DNA of 32,137 nt from Niabella sp. (GCA_027493055.1 JAPUDO010000001.1:1-32137); one strand, 5' to 3'. Shown: positions 24,596-32,137, numbered from the stretch's first letter. Program-made: numbers and translations. Notes: generated from the letters alone by a model not told the origin.

Positions 24596-25924
24596 ATGAA
24601 GGCAAAACAAAAATACAGGCTTAAATATGTGTTGCGCTTAATCGTATTATTTGTGTTACTGTTTTTAACAGCATGGTTTTTTATAAAAGGGCAGTACCTG
24701 GCAGCATCCTTGCTGTTGGTACTCTCTGTATGGCAATGTTATATTTTTTATCATAAGGCGTTGCTTCCTTTTAAAGAGCTGGACGATTTTGCATCAGCTG
24801 TAAGATACCGCGATTTTTCCCGGCATTTTAATACCGGCAGCGCTCCGCCAGAGCTGCAGGCGCTCCGCCAGGATTTTAATACGATCAACCAAACCTTTAA
24901 ACTGATTACCCGTGAAAAAGAAGCTCAGTACCAATACCTGCAAAAAATACTGGAGCTGATAGAAACGGGTATCCTTTTATACGAAACCGGAAATCATAAA
25001 GTTCTCTGGGCAAACGAGTCGTTAAAAAAAATAACGCAAATGCCCTATATACCTACCCTGCATTTGCTTGAAAGGAAGAACGTCGCTTTGTATAATGCTA
25101 TCGTGAGCCTGGAGCCAGGGAGCAGTAATGTATTGTTGCTGGATAGCGAACAATTAAAGATCATGCTTTCTGCAACGGCATTCCATACGGAGGGTAAAAA
25201 TTACAAGCTGGTGGCACTTCAGAATATTAATGAAGCGCTTGACGAAAATGAAGCGCGGTCATGGAAAAAATTATTAAGTGTAATGACCCATGAGATCATG
25301 AATTCAGTAGCGCCTATTGCATCTCTTGCAGAAACATTAAAGCAGCAGTTACAATCGGATGGTAATATTACATCATTGAAAGAAGATGTGAAGCTGGGTA
25401 TAGAAACTATACAGCGCCGCAGCGAAGGGCTGCTCCAGTTTGCTGCCTCTTACAGAACGCTTAATAAGATAACAGCATCTCATAAAAAAAATATCCTTAT
25501 CGGAAACCTGTTTGAAAATATTATTCAGCTATTGCTGCCGAAGTTTGAGCAAAAAGGTATTGTTACAGATATCATTCTTAAAGACCCGGTATTAACGCTG
25601 AATGCAGACCGTCACCTGGTAGAGCAGGTTATTATTAACCTGCTGCTGAATGCCATTGATGCGCTAAAAGCAACCCGGCAGCCGAAGATCGGTTTATCTG
25701 CTTACAGAAGTAATGATAATCGTAGCGTAGTTACAGTAAGCGATAATGGAGCGGGTATTGAGCCAGATGTGCTGGAAAAAATATTCATTCCGTTTTTCAG
25801 TACCAAAACCAATGGCAATGGTATTGGACTGAGCCTCTGTAAGCAGATCATGCTATTACATAAGGGTAATATATACGTAAAGTCGGCACCGGGGGTGGGT
25901 ACTGTTTTTTATCTTCAGTTCTGA
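24596..25924 (+). CDS. Sensor histidine kinase with a minimal external loop
   Basis: A 442-residue kinase. There are two membrane segments (about 11-30 and 34-51) separated by roughly three residues, so almost nothing is exposed outside. A linker and a PAS-like region (about 115-210, LIETGILLYETGNHKVLWANESL) follow. The H-box is LLSVMTHEIMNSVAPI with His232, and the ATPase domain has N-box Asn348/Asn352 (INLLLNAIDAL), G1 DNGAG (383-387), F-box FIPFF (397-401) and G2 GNGIGLSL (407-414). This layout resembles intramembrane-sensing kinases that detect envelope damage or a partner transporter. It probably phosphorylates Asp56 of the preceding regulator. A strong terminator follows 28 bases after the stop. 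Confidence 0.94.
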   Translation: MKAKQKYRLKYVLRLIVLFVLLFLTAWFFIKGQYLAASLLLVLSVWQCYIFYHKALLPFKELDDFASAVRYRDFSRHFNTGSAPPELQALRQDFNTINQTFKLITREKEAQYQYLQKILELIETGILLYETGNHKVLWANESLKKITQMPYIPTLHLLERKNVALYNAIVSLEPGSSNVLLLDSEQLKIMLSATAFHTEGKNYKLVALQNINEALDENEARSWKKLLSVMTHEIMNSVAPIASLAETLKQQLQSDGNITSLKEDVKLGIETIQRRSEGLLQFAASYRTLNKITASHKKNILIGNLFENIIQLLLPKFEQKGIVTDIILKDPVLTLNADRHLVEQVIINLLLNAIDALKATRQPKIGLSAYRSNDNRSVVTVSDNGAGIEPDVLEKIFIPFFSTKTNGNGIGLSLCKQIMLLHKGNIYVKSAPGVGTVFYLQF

Positions 25925-25952
25925 GCAGGCTGAACTTACTTGTTCTTTTGCT

Positions 25953-25980
25953 GTGTGAGGCGTCCTCGCCTCGCACTTTT
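25953..25980 (+). terminator. Terminator after the kinase (first hairpin of a two-hairpin element)
   Basis: GTGTGAGGCG (25953-25962) pairs with CGCCTCGCAC (25967-25976): a 10-base stem with one G-T pair and loop TCCT, followed by TTTT. It ends the regulatory operon. It shares 22 of 29 positions with 2519-2547, which suggests that it belongs to a dispersed repeat family and was recruited as a terminator. Confidence 0.7.
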
Positions 25981-25984
25981 ATGT

Positions 25985-26002
25985 TATCGCCTCCTGGCGA
26001 TA
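25985..26002. other. Second hairpin of the two-hairpin element
   Basis: TATCGCC and GGCGATA form a perfect 7-base stem with loop TCCT, the same loop as in the first hairpin. It lies in the 105-base convergent gap between the kinase and the GtrA-like gene and may help terminate the latter from the other strand. Confidence 0.5.
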
Positions 26003-26029
26003 TCGGTAAAAGCTCAAAAAAGGAATTTG

Positions 26030-26569
26030 TCACACAGCCTGTTCATCGCTTTTCTCTTCCTCCACATAATCAGGTAAAGCTTTTTTCCTGAAAGAAAAAT
26101 GGCGTTGTGCCAGGTAGCTTGCAACAGCCACAAAGAAAGTAGTGCCTACCTGGGCAAATGTGGGATATATATGCAGTATTTCCACAGCTAATTTCAGGAG
26201 TGCGTAGTTTAGCAATAAATTAAATGCGCAAACGAGCAAGTATCTGAATAATTGCACATGCCCTCTTATTTTGCTATCATCAAACACTACATATTTCATC
26301 AGGAAGAAACCAAAGAAAAAAGAGGCTGTAAAAGAGACTATAAGGGCCGCAGTATAAGATTCAAAAGCATAAAATTTAAAGTGGAAATGCTCTGCCTTAA
26401 AAATATAATGATAAGAAATATAAAATACCACAAGACCCAGGAGGGTATTGGCAGACCCGGACACCAGGTACCTGAAAGTTTGTAATGGTATTAACTTTTT
26501 GAACAGCGGATAGAAAAAATCAATGACCGGAAGTATAAAATTTCTGACATTATAAAAATGCTGCTTCAT
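26030..26569 (-). CDS. GtrA-like integral membrane protein
   Basis: A 179-residue protein with four predicted membrane segments (about 32-55, 71-94, 106-128 and 136-155). Family features are FRYLVSGSANTLLGLVVFYI near the first segment, FLMKYVVF after the second, and QRHFSFRK (155-162) after the last. GtrA-like proteins are thought to move or flip lipid-linked sugars, or otherwise aid cell-surface polysaccharide synthesis. No glycosyltransferase partner is visible here. It is convergent with the kinase and divergent from argS, with 45 bases to the argS start. The acidic C-terminal tail is cytoplasmic if the usual four-helix topology holds. Confidence 0.85.
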   Translation of the reverse strand: MKQHFYNVRNFILPVIDFFYPLFKKLIPLQTFRYLVSGSANTLLGLVVFYISYHYIFKAEHFHFKFYAFESYTAALIVSFTASFFFGFFLMKYVVFDDSKIRGHVQLFRYLLVCAFNLLLNYALLKLAVEILHIYPTFAQVGTTFFVAVASYLAQRHFSFRKKALPDYVEEEKSDEQAV

Positions 26570-26589
26570 CTGGTTTGCGAAGATAGGAC

Positions 26590-26597
26590 TAAATTTG
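26590..26597 (+). promoter_or_regulatory. Putative -7 promoter element of argS
   Basis: TAAATTTG fits TAnnTTTG exactly, 17 bases before the chosen argS ATG (26615), giving a short leader. A TTTG at 26574-26577 is closer than the usual -33 spacing. The motif lies inside the alternative N-terminal extension of argS, which argues for the downstream start. Confidence 0.45.
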
Positions 26598-26614
26598 CAC
26601 CAAAATTTAAAGGT

Positions 26615-28384
26615 ATGAGTATTGTTGCGGAATTGAAACCTGTTATTCTAACTACATTAAACAACTTATATAACCAGGAATTTAAAGAAGATGCTGTTGC
26701 TATAAATCTTACCAAACCGGAGTTTGAGGGAGATTATACTTTGGTGCTTTTTTCATTTTTGAAGCAGCTGAAAAAGAAACCGGGGGAAATTGGGGCAGAA
26801 GTGGGAGCGCAGTTGCTTGCTGATCGCCCCGATCTTTTTACAGCATATAATGTTATCAAAGGATTCTTAAACCTTACTGTTAATAACAGGTATTGGATGG
26901 CTTTCCTGGAAAGCAATTTTGCATCGCTAAATACAGAAGCTGTCGAAGGAGGTAAAAAAATCATGCTGGAGTATGCTTCTCCAAATACTAATAAGCCTTT
27001 ACATCTTGGGCATCTTAGAAATATATTCCTGGGCTGGAGTGTATCGGAAATCTTAAAATCGCAGGGGAACGAAGTATTTAAAAGCTCCATTTCAAATGAC
27101 AGGGGTATTCATATCTGTAAATCAATGATAGCCTGGAAGCTGTTTGCCAATGGCGCAACCCCTGAAAGCACAGGGATTAAAGGTGATCACTTAGTGGGCG
27201 ATTATTATGTAATGTTTGGTGAAAAGCATAAGGAGCAGGCCGCCGCACTGATAGGGGAGGGCATGAGTAAAGAAGAAGCGGATAAAAATACACCTATCAT
27301 GAAAGCCGCCCAGCAAATGCTGGTAGACTGGGAGCATGGCAATGAAGAAGTAGTAGCGCTCTGGAAGACAATGAATAGCTGGGTATATGATGGCTTTGAT
27401 CAGACCTATAACCGCATTGGTGCTGATTTTAATAAGAATTATTACGAAAGTCAGACTTATTTATTAGGAAAAGCATTTGTGCAGGAAGGATTGAAAAAGG
27501 GTGTCTTTTTCCAAAAAGAAGATGGCAGTGTATGGATTGACCTGACTGCTGACGGACTGGATGAAAAGATTGTTCAGCGGAAAGATGGCACTTCTGTTTA
27601 TATTACCCAGGACCTGGGGCTTGCGGATGAAAAGTATAAAGACTTTCCTTATGATGAAAGTATTTATGTGATAGCCGATGAGCAAAATTACCACATGAAA
27701 GTGCTGAAGCTGATCCTTCAGAAGCTGGAAAAACCTTATGCAGACCGCATCCATCATTTAAGCTATGGAATGGTGGAACTGCCAAGCGGCCGGATGAAAA
27801 CCCGGGAGGGCACAGTAGTGGATGCAGACGATCTTATGGACGAGCTGGTAAAAGTGGCCGCCGCCAAAACCGAAGAGCTGGGCAAAGTGAGTGGCTTCTC
27901 TGAAGCAGAGCTGAAAGAGCTATACGAAACTATTGCTTTAGGGGCATTAAAATTTTTCCTGCTGAGAGTTGATCCCAAGAAGCGGATGGTATTTAACCCC
28001 GAAGAGAGCATAGATTTTCATGGCTTCACCGGGCCGTTTATTCAATATACACATGCGCGTATCAAATCTGTTTTAAGAAACGAAACTATTAACGATGCAG
28101 GTATTGATCCGGATTTATTACCGCTTGAAAAAGAGCTGATCATTTTACTGGAGCAGTTTAATGTTACCATACAGCAGGCCGCAACAGAGTTCAACCCCTC
28201 TCTTATTGCTATCTATACGTTTAACGTAGCCAGGCTTTTCAATAGCTTTTACGCAGCGCATTCCATCCGTAATGCTGAAAGTGAAGCTAAAAAGCAGCTA
28301 CGTTTAAAGATCTCGCAGCTTACGGCAAATACCATTGCTAAAGCCATGAGCTTATTGGGTATTAAAGTGCCCGAAAGGATGTAA
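26615..28384 (+). CDS. argS: Arginyl-tRNA synthetase
   Basis: Joins arginine to tRNA-Arg; class I synthetase, 589 residues. I chose the start at MSIVAELKPVILTTL. The open frame extends 19 codons upstream (26558), but that part overlaps a promoter-like motif and is not family-like. Domains in order: N-terminal Add1 domain (about 1-100), HIGH-type motif HLGH (130-133) after EYASPNTNKPLHLGHLRN (split around it), a catalytic core with the KMSKS-equivalent RMKTREG (393-399), and a C-terminal DALR anticodon-binding domain (FIQYTHARIKSVLRN onward). Length and motifs are normal. It is a housekeeping gene that marks chromosomal context. It is divergent from the GtrA-like gene and is followed by hairpins. 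Confidence 0.97.
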   Translation: MSIVAELKPVILTTLNNLYNQEFKEDAVAINLTKPEFEGDYTLVLFSFLKQLKKKPGEIGAEVGAQLLADRPDLFTAYNVIKGFLNLTVNNRYWMAFLESNFASLNTEAVEGGKKIMLEYASPNTNKPLHLGHLRNIFLGWSVSEILKSQGNEVFKSSISNDRGIHICKSMIAWKLFANGATPESTGIKGDHLVGDYYVMFGEKHKEQAAALIGEGMSKEEADKNTPIMKAAQQMLVDWEHGNEEVVALWKTMNSWVYDGFDQTYNRIGADFNKNYYESQTYLLGKAFVQEGLKKGVFFQKEDGSVWIDLTADGLDEKIVQRKDGTSVYITQDLGLADEKYKDFPYDESIYVIADEQNYHMKVLKLILQKLEKPYADRIHHLSYGMVELPSGRMKTREGTVVDADDLMDELVKVAAAKTEELGKVSGFSEAELKELYETIALGALKFFLLRVDPKKRMVFNPEESIDFHGFTGPFIQYTHARIKSVLRNETINDAGIDPDLLPLEKELIILLEQFNVTIQQAATEFNPSLIAIYTFNVARLFNSFYAAHSIRNAESEAKKQLRLKISQLTANTIAKAMSLLGIKVPERM

Positions 28385-28412
28385 CAGGTAGGGTGATTTA
28401 ATTCCCGATGCT

Positions 28413-28435
28413 CTGCGAAACATTTTGTTTCGCAG
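28413..28435. repeat. Hairpin 1 of a two-hairpin palindromic element
   Basis: CTGCGAAAC (28413-28421) and GTTTCGCAG (28427-28435) pair perfectly around the loop ATTTT, 29 bases after the argS stop. No T run follows, so it is not a standard terminator. The layout (long stem, a spacer containing TATGTT, then a 7-base stem) is the same as at 25953-26002, with different stem sequences. Confidence 0.6.
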
Positions 28436-28443
28436 GACTATGT

Positions 28444-28460
28444 TGTAGCCTTTGGCTACA
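28444..28460 (+). repeat. Hairpin 2 of a two-hairpin palindromic element
   Basis: TGTAGCC and GGCTACA pair perfectly around TTT, followed by TTTAAAAA. It is the second hairpin of the argS-proximal element and may contribute to ending the argS transcript. Confidence 0.55.
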
Positions 28461-28618
28461 TTTAAAAAGCAGCCGAAGTCACAACATGGAGCTTTATGAC
28501 TATAAGTCCCCAAAAGCGATGTTAACTTAATGGCATTGCCAGCGGGGATTGGATCATAAGAAAATCGTGGCTGCCAGGGCAAACGCATCTAATTTTTAGA
28601 GATCTGATGCTTTAATGC

Positions 28619-28638
28619 AACTCTTTGAAGAGTTTTTT
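28619..28638 (+). terminator. Terminator-like hairpin with T run
   Basis: AACTCTT (28619-28625) pairs with AAGAGTT (28628-28634), the innermost bases probably forming the loop, and TTTT follows. It lies 235 bases after argS, within the inverted-repeat segment. It is a plausible intrinsic terminator for readthrough from argS. Confidence 0.5.
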
Positions 28639-28670
28639 AACGAGCATACACTTATTTTTATAAACCTGTC

Positions 28671-28690
28671 AGCCCTTCGGGCTTATTTAT
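28671..28690 (+). terminator. Second terminator-like hairpin
   Basis: AGCCC and GGGCT form a 5-base stem around TTC, followed by TATTTAT. It is short but GC-rich, and a second possible stop for transcripts reading in from argS. Confidence 0.4.
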
Positions 28691-28953
28691 CCGCTCACTT
28701 TTCAAACTCGAAGGGAGGCAATAATTATAAAAAACATATAATGGCTCTAAAACCCTGAAAGCGTGGCATAAATACATTATTTGCCCAGGTAAATAGCTTT
28801 AGGCTTGTATTTAAGATGCGTTTGCCCTGCGGTGACTAGCATATATGTGTATTTTAGATGTTCTGAATATAGCATAGCAATAAAACATTGATAGAATGAA
28901 CTATTTAATTATCCATTCTCAACCGAAAAGTAGCGATACGTATCAGTATTATT

Positions 28954-31900
28954 TTATACCATGCCGATTTTCTTCTTATCCCTCAGGTGAAGCGCTTTAT
29001 GGTAAATGATTGGGAAAACAAGCAGGGTGAAAATAGTGGCTGTTACCAGTCCGCCGATAATAACAATGGCCAACGGCTTTTGACTTTCGGAGCCTATGCC
29101 GGTACTTATAGCTGCAGGCAACAGGCCTATGGCAGCCATTAATGCGGTCATTACTACGGGCCGTGTTCTCACTTTTACTGCATTGATGATAGCCTGGTTC
29201 AGATCACTATGTGTTTTTGCCTGTTTGTGAAATTCGGAAATGAGGATCACTCCGTTCTGTACACAAATGCCAAACAGTGCAATAAATCCTACTCCCGCTG
29301 AAATGCCGAAATTCATTCCTGTAAAGTGCAGTGCCAATATACCGCCAATTAAAGCAAAGGGCACATTGATTAAAACATAACCGGCATCCCTCGCATTGCC
29401 AAACATAATAAATAACAGTACGAAGATGATAATAAGGCTGATAGGTACAACCTGTGTCAGCCGGTTGCTGGCCCTTACCTGGTTTTCAAACTCCCCGGTC
29501 CATCCTATTTTATATCCTTCGGAAAGATGCACATTTGCTTTTACATTCTTTTGAGCTTCTGCAATAGTGCTGCCCAGATCACGCTCACGAACGGAAAATT
29601 TTACACCAATAAAGCGTTTGGTATTATCCCGGTAAATAAATGCCGGCCCTGTTAATTGTTTAACAGAAGCAATCTCCTTCAATGGCACTTTATTCCCGGA
29701 GATAGAAGGGATCATCAGCATTAAAATATCATTTTCATTTTTACGGTAGTTTTTATCATAACGAATGCGAACGTCAAATTTTTTCTCACCCTCGTATTTT
29801 TGAGTGGCGGTTTTCCCGCCTATTGCCATTTCTATAACAGCCTGTGCTTCGGCTTTGGTAACGCCGTATATGGCCATTTTTTCTTCATCAAACAAAATGC
29901 TGATCTCCGGCTGGCCTACATTCCGCAGTATGCCTACATCTTTAATGCCGGGCACATTTTGTATCTGTGCTATTACCTGGTTGGCATATTCGTCTAGCTT
30001 ATCCAGGTTGTCGCCATAGATCTTTACAGCATTGGAAGCTTTTATTCCGGCGGCGGCTTCAGCCACGTTATCAATAATAGGCTGCGAATAATTATATACT
30101 ATTCCCTGGTATTTTGATAGTTCTGTATCCATCTCATCTACTATCTTATCCAGATCCATACTTTTTCTCCATTTCTCCTTAGGGGTCAAATCTACCTGGA
30201 ATTGTACAAAATAAAACCCATTGGGGTCTGTGCCATCATTACTTCTCCCCACCTGTGAGAGCACATCTTTTACTTCCGGGAATTTCCTTAGCTTTTCTCT
30301 TAATTCGTTTGTTAGGTTTACACTTTCTGTTAAAGACATACTCATTGGGTATTCTGCTGTTACCCATAGCGCTCCCTCGTTTAATTGTGGCAGAAATTCT
30401 GTTCCTAACCAGCGTGTAGAAAATATAGTAGCAGCGAAACAGGCCACTGCTACCAGCAATGTTAATTTTTTATGCCTGAAGGTCCGGCTAAAACCTTTGC
30501 TTACAACGTGGTTTACAAAGCGTGTAAAGAAATTGTCTTTTTCTTTTACATTTTTATTGAGTAAAATGGAGCACAATACGGGCACCAGGGTTAGTGTAAA
30601 TATCAGTGCTCCTAATAAAGCGAAACCTAAGGTCCAGGCTAAAGGGGAGAACATTTTCCCTTCTACTTTTTCAAAAGAAAAAATAGGAAGCAGTGCTGAA
30701 ATAATGATGAGCTTGGAAAAGAAAATGGCTTTTCCCATTTGAGAGCCCGTGTTCTTTATCAATCCCAGCTTTGCCAGGCGATTAAACTTCTGCATTCCTG
30801 TCTTATGGGCACGGTGGTCAAGGGCCACAAAAATACCCTCCACCATTACAACAGCACCGTCTATGATAATTCCAAAATCGATAGCACCCAGGGAGATCAG
30901 GTTGGCGCTCATCCCTTTTAATTTCAGCATCAGGAAGGCAAATAATAAAGACAACGGAATAATAGCGGCTACTACTACGGTAGTACGCCAGTCAGCCATG
31001 AATAAAAATACGATCACCGTAACCAGCACAATCCCTTCTACCAGGTTGTGCATTACTGTTTTGGTGCAATAATCCATCAGGTTATCACGGTCATAAAAAG
31101 TATCCATCTGCACATCAGATGGCAAAACTGTTGTATTCAGCTCATGGATTTTTTCTTTAACCCTTTCCAGCACCTCGCTGGGGTTTTCGCCTTTTCGCAT
31201 TACCACAATACCTTCCACCACATCGTCGTTGTCATTTAAGCCAACCTGTCCCACCCGTGGCTTGCTTGTCTCAATTACGTTGCCCACATCTTTTACCAGT
31301 AACGGATGACCATTAAAAATATCTACAATAGTATTTTCAATGTCTTTCTGGCTGTCCAGTAATCCTATACCTCTGACTACGTAGGCCTGCCCGTTTTTTT
31401 CTATCACATCACCACCTACGTTCAAGTTAGATTTGCTGATGGCTTCATATAGTTCCAGGGGGGTTATGTCAAATTCCTGCAGCTTGGCGGGATTGGCCGA
31501 TATTTCATATATTTTTTCCTGTCCGCCAAAAGCCACTACATCCGCTACACCAGCTACGCTTCGCAATTCCCGGTCTATTGTCCAGTTCTGGATCGTCAGC
31601 AGATCCCGTGTATCCCTGTTCTCACTTTTCAGCACATACCGGAAAATTTCGCCTGTAGGGCCGTAAGGTGGCTGTACATCGGGGTCCACGTCATCGGGTA
31701 ATGAAACATTCCTTAACTGATTATTGACCTGCTGGCGCGCAAAAAAGTCTTCTATATCATCCTCAAAGATCACTTTGATAACAGAGAGCCCGAACATAGT
31801 AATGCTGCGTACATTGCTTTTGCGCTGTACACTGTTCATGGCTATTTCAATAGGTGTGGTTACAAACCGCTCCACTTCTTCGGCGCTTCTTCCGTTCCAT

Positions 31901-32064
31901 TCAGTAACAATAATGATCTGTGTATTGGTGACATCCGGAAAAGCTTCGATAGGTATTTTTATAAAGCTGAAAATGCCTGCAATAGCTATGATGCCTACCC
32001 AGAAAAAGGTAAAGAATTTATTCTTTAAAGAAAACGCTATGATATTTTTTATAAACCGGTTCAA
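28954..32064 (-). CDS. czcA: Heavy-metal efflux RND pump, CzcA/CusA family
   Basis: Proton-driven inner-membrane pump of a tripartite metal exporter, 1036 residues, full family length. The N-terminus (FIKNIIAFSLKNKFFTFFW) leads into membrane segment 1, followed by PIEAFPDVTNTQI. Segment 4 carries DFGIIIDGAVVMVEG with Asp396, Asp402 and Glu409, the proton-relay acids known from divalent-metal (CzcA-type) pumps; CusA-type copper/silver pumps lack this exact pattern. Segments 10-12 and the RTRPVVMTALMAAIGLLP motif near the C-terminus are present. The start is TTG: the codon two before it is a stop and no ATG fits the family N-terminus. The adaptor and outer membrane partners are probably upstream, beyond the window end. 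The metal specificity is inferred. Confidence 0.93.
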   Translation of the reverse strand: MNRFIKNIIAFSLKNKFFTFFWVGIIAIAGIFSFIKIPIEAFPDVTNTQIIIVTEWNGRSAEEVERFVTTPIEIAMNSVQRKSNVRSITMFGLSVIKVIFEDDIEDFFARQQVNNQLRNVSLPDDVDPDVQPPYGPTGEIFRYVLKSENRDTRDLLTIQNWTIDRELRSVAGVADVVAFGGQEKIYEISANPAKLQEFDITPLELYEAISKSNLNVGGDVIEKNGQAYVVRGIGLLDSQKDIENTIVDIFNGHPLLVKDVGNVIETSKPRVGQVGLNDNDDVVEGIVVMRKGENPSEVLERVKEKIHELNTTVLPSDVQMDTFYDRDNLMDYCTKTVMHNLVEGIVLVTVIVFLFMADWRTTVVVAAIIPLSLLFAFLMLKLKGMSANLISLGAIDFGIIIDGAVVMVEGIFVALDHRAHKTGMQKFNRLAKLGLIKNTGSQMGKAIFFSKLIIISALLPIFSFEKVEGKMFSPLAWTLGFALLGALIFTLTLVPVLCSILLNKNVKEKDNFFTRFVNHVVSKGFSRTFRHKKLTLLVAVACFAATIFSTRWLGTEFLPQLNEGALWVTAEYPMSMSLTESVNLTNELREKLRKFPEVKDVLSQVGRSNDGTDPNGFYFVQFQVDLTPKEKWRKSMDLDKIVDEMDTELSKYQGIVYNYSQPIIDNVAEAAAGIKASNAVKIYGDNLDKLDEYANQVIAQIQNVPGIKDVGILRNVGQPEISILFDEEKMAIYGVTKAEAQAVIEMAIGGKTATQKYEGEKKFDVRIRYDKNYRKNENDILMLMIPSISGNKVPLKEIASVKQLTGPAFIYRDNTKRFIGVKFSVRERDLGSTIAEAQKNVKANVHLSEGYKIGWTGEFENQVRASNRLTQVVPISLIIIFVLLFIMFGNARDAGYVLINVPFALIGGILALHFTGMNFGISAGVGFIALFGICVQNGVILISEFHKQAKTHSDLNQAIINAVKVRTRPVVMTALMAAIGLLPAAISTGIGSESQKPLAIVIIGGLVTATIFTLLVFPIIYHKALHLRDKKKIGMV

Positions 32065-32065
32065 T

Positions 32066-32100
32066 GGTTAATAGTTAATAGTTAATAGTTAATGGTTAAT
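32066..32100. repeat. Heptamer tandem repeat directly upstream of the RND pump start
   Basis: Five perfect 7-base units of RGTTAAT (GGTTAAT, three AGTTAAT, GGTTAAT), one base from the TTG start codon. On the transcribed strand the unit is ATTAACY, which places TAA stops in every frame, so the array cannot be translated through. It could change promoter or leader spacing if the copy number varies. Confidence 0.85.
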
Positions 32101-32105
32101 AGTGA

Positions 32106-32137
32106 GGGGGGGGGGGGGCTGGGGGGTGGGGGGGGGG
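32106..32137. other. Poly-G tract at the window end, probable artefact
   Basis: Thirteen Gs, CT, six Gs, T, then ten Gs to the end. Such a tract is unlike the rest of this moderately AT-rich sequence and typical of read-end or contig-end error. Nothing biological should be read from it. Confidence 0.75.

Larger units (their letters stand above)
28575..28829. mobile_element. Possible MITE-like element with 16-base terminal inverted repeats
   Basis: CAGGGCAAACGCATCT at 28575-28590 is the exact reverse complement of 28814-28829. The 223 bases between have no convincing gene, which fits a small non-autonomous element. No clear target-site duplication is seen beside the arms. A subterminal GCATC/GATGC pairing follows the left arm. 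Alternatives are part of a larger dispersed repeat or a long-range RNA stem. Copies elsewhere in the genome would decide. Confidence 0.4.
28385..28953. other. 569-base intergenic region with hairpins and a MITE-like segment, no convincing gene
   Basis: Lies between the convergent argS and RND pump genes. It holds two adjacent perfect hairpins (28413-28435, 28444-28460) inside a wider ATGTTGT...ACAACAT pairing (28440-28446 with 28481-28487). It also has a segment bounded by 16-base inverted repeats (28575-28829), two terminator-like hairpins inside that segment, and a GATACGTATC palindrome (28935-28944). Short open frames are present on both strands, but they run through the hairpins and I do not accept them as genes. 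No tRNA was seen. Confidence 0.6.

Noticed and set aside
28352-28588. 78-codon minus-strand open frame behind argS
   Set aside because: It overlaps the argS end, runs through both perfect hairpins and begins inside the inverted-repeat arm. It looks like translated repeat DNA.
28616-28759. 47-codon plus-strand open frame in the gap after argS
   Set aside because: It lies inside the inverted-repeat segment, reads through two terminator-like hairpins, and shows no family resemblance I recognise.
1-32137. CRISPR array, tRNA, rRNA, integrase or phage genes
   Set aside because: I looked for spaced direct repeats, cloverleaf-like segments and recombinase-like proteins and saw none. The heptamer array is tandem without spacers.

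Overview
The window looks like one end of a contig from a Bacteroidota genome, most likely Chitinophagaceae. Three things suggest this: the gene families (two-unit FtsX/MacB permeases of about 800 residues, a GtrA-like protein, a UPF0175/DUF3368 toxin-antitoxin pair), TAnnTTTG -7 promoter motifs, and the near absence of Shine-Dalgarno sequences. This is inferred from gene content; no marker gene was compared.

Bases 154-22288, all on the minus strand, hold one large exporter cluster. In transcription order it runs: periplasmic adaptor (HlyD family), permease G, ATPase 2, permeases F, E, D, C, B and A, ATPase 1, and a TolC-like outer membrane factor. That makes seven paralogous permeases, two separate ATPases, one adaptor and one outer membrane channel. 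Only one promoter-like motif was found for the cluster, upstream of the adaptor. Permeases F and G form a sequence subfamily and bracket ATPase 2.

Bases 22550-25924, on the plus strand and divergent from the exporter, hold an antitoxin, a PIN-domain toxin, an NtrC-type response regulator and a histidine kinase. They are packed tightly enough to be one operon (overlaps of 23 and 1 bases, then a 3-base gap). The kinase has two membrane segments with almost no external loop, so it probably senses in or near the membrane. The pair probably controls the exporter.

Bases 26030-28384 hold a GtrA-like membrane protein (minus strand) and arginyl-tRNA synthetase (plus strand), divergently transcribed. 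The 569-base gap after argS has no convincing gene. It holds several hairpins and a 255-base segment bounded by a perfect 16-base inverted repeat, which looks like a small non-autonomous mobile element.

Bases 28954-32064 encode a complete heavy-metal RND pump (CzcA/CusA type, minus strand). It opens at a TTG codon immediately after an array of 7-base repeats. The last 32 bases are almost pure G and are probably an assembly or read artefact, so the upstream partners of this pump are missing.
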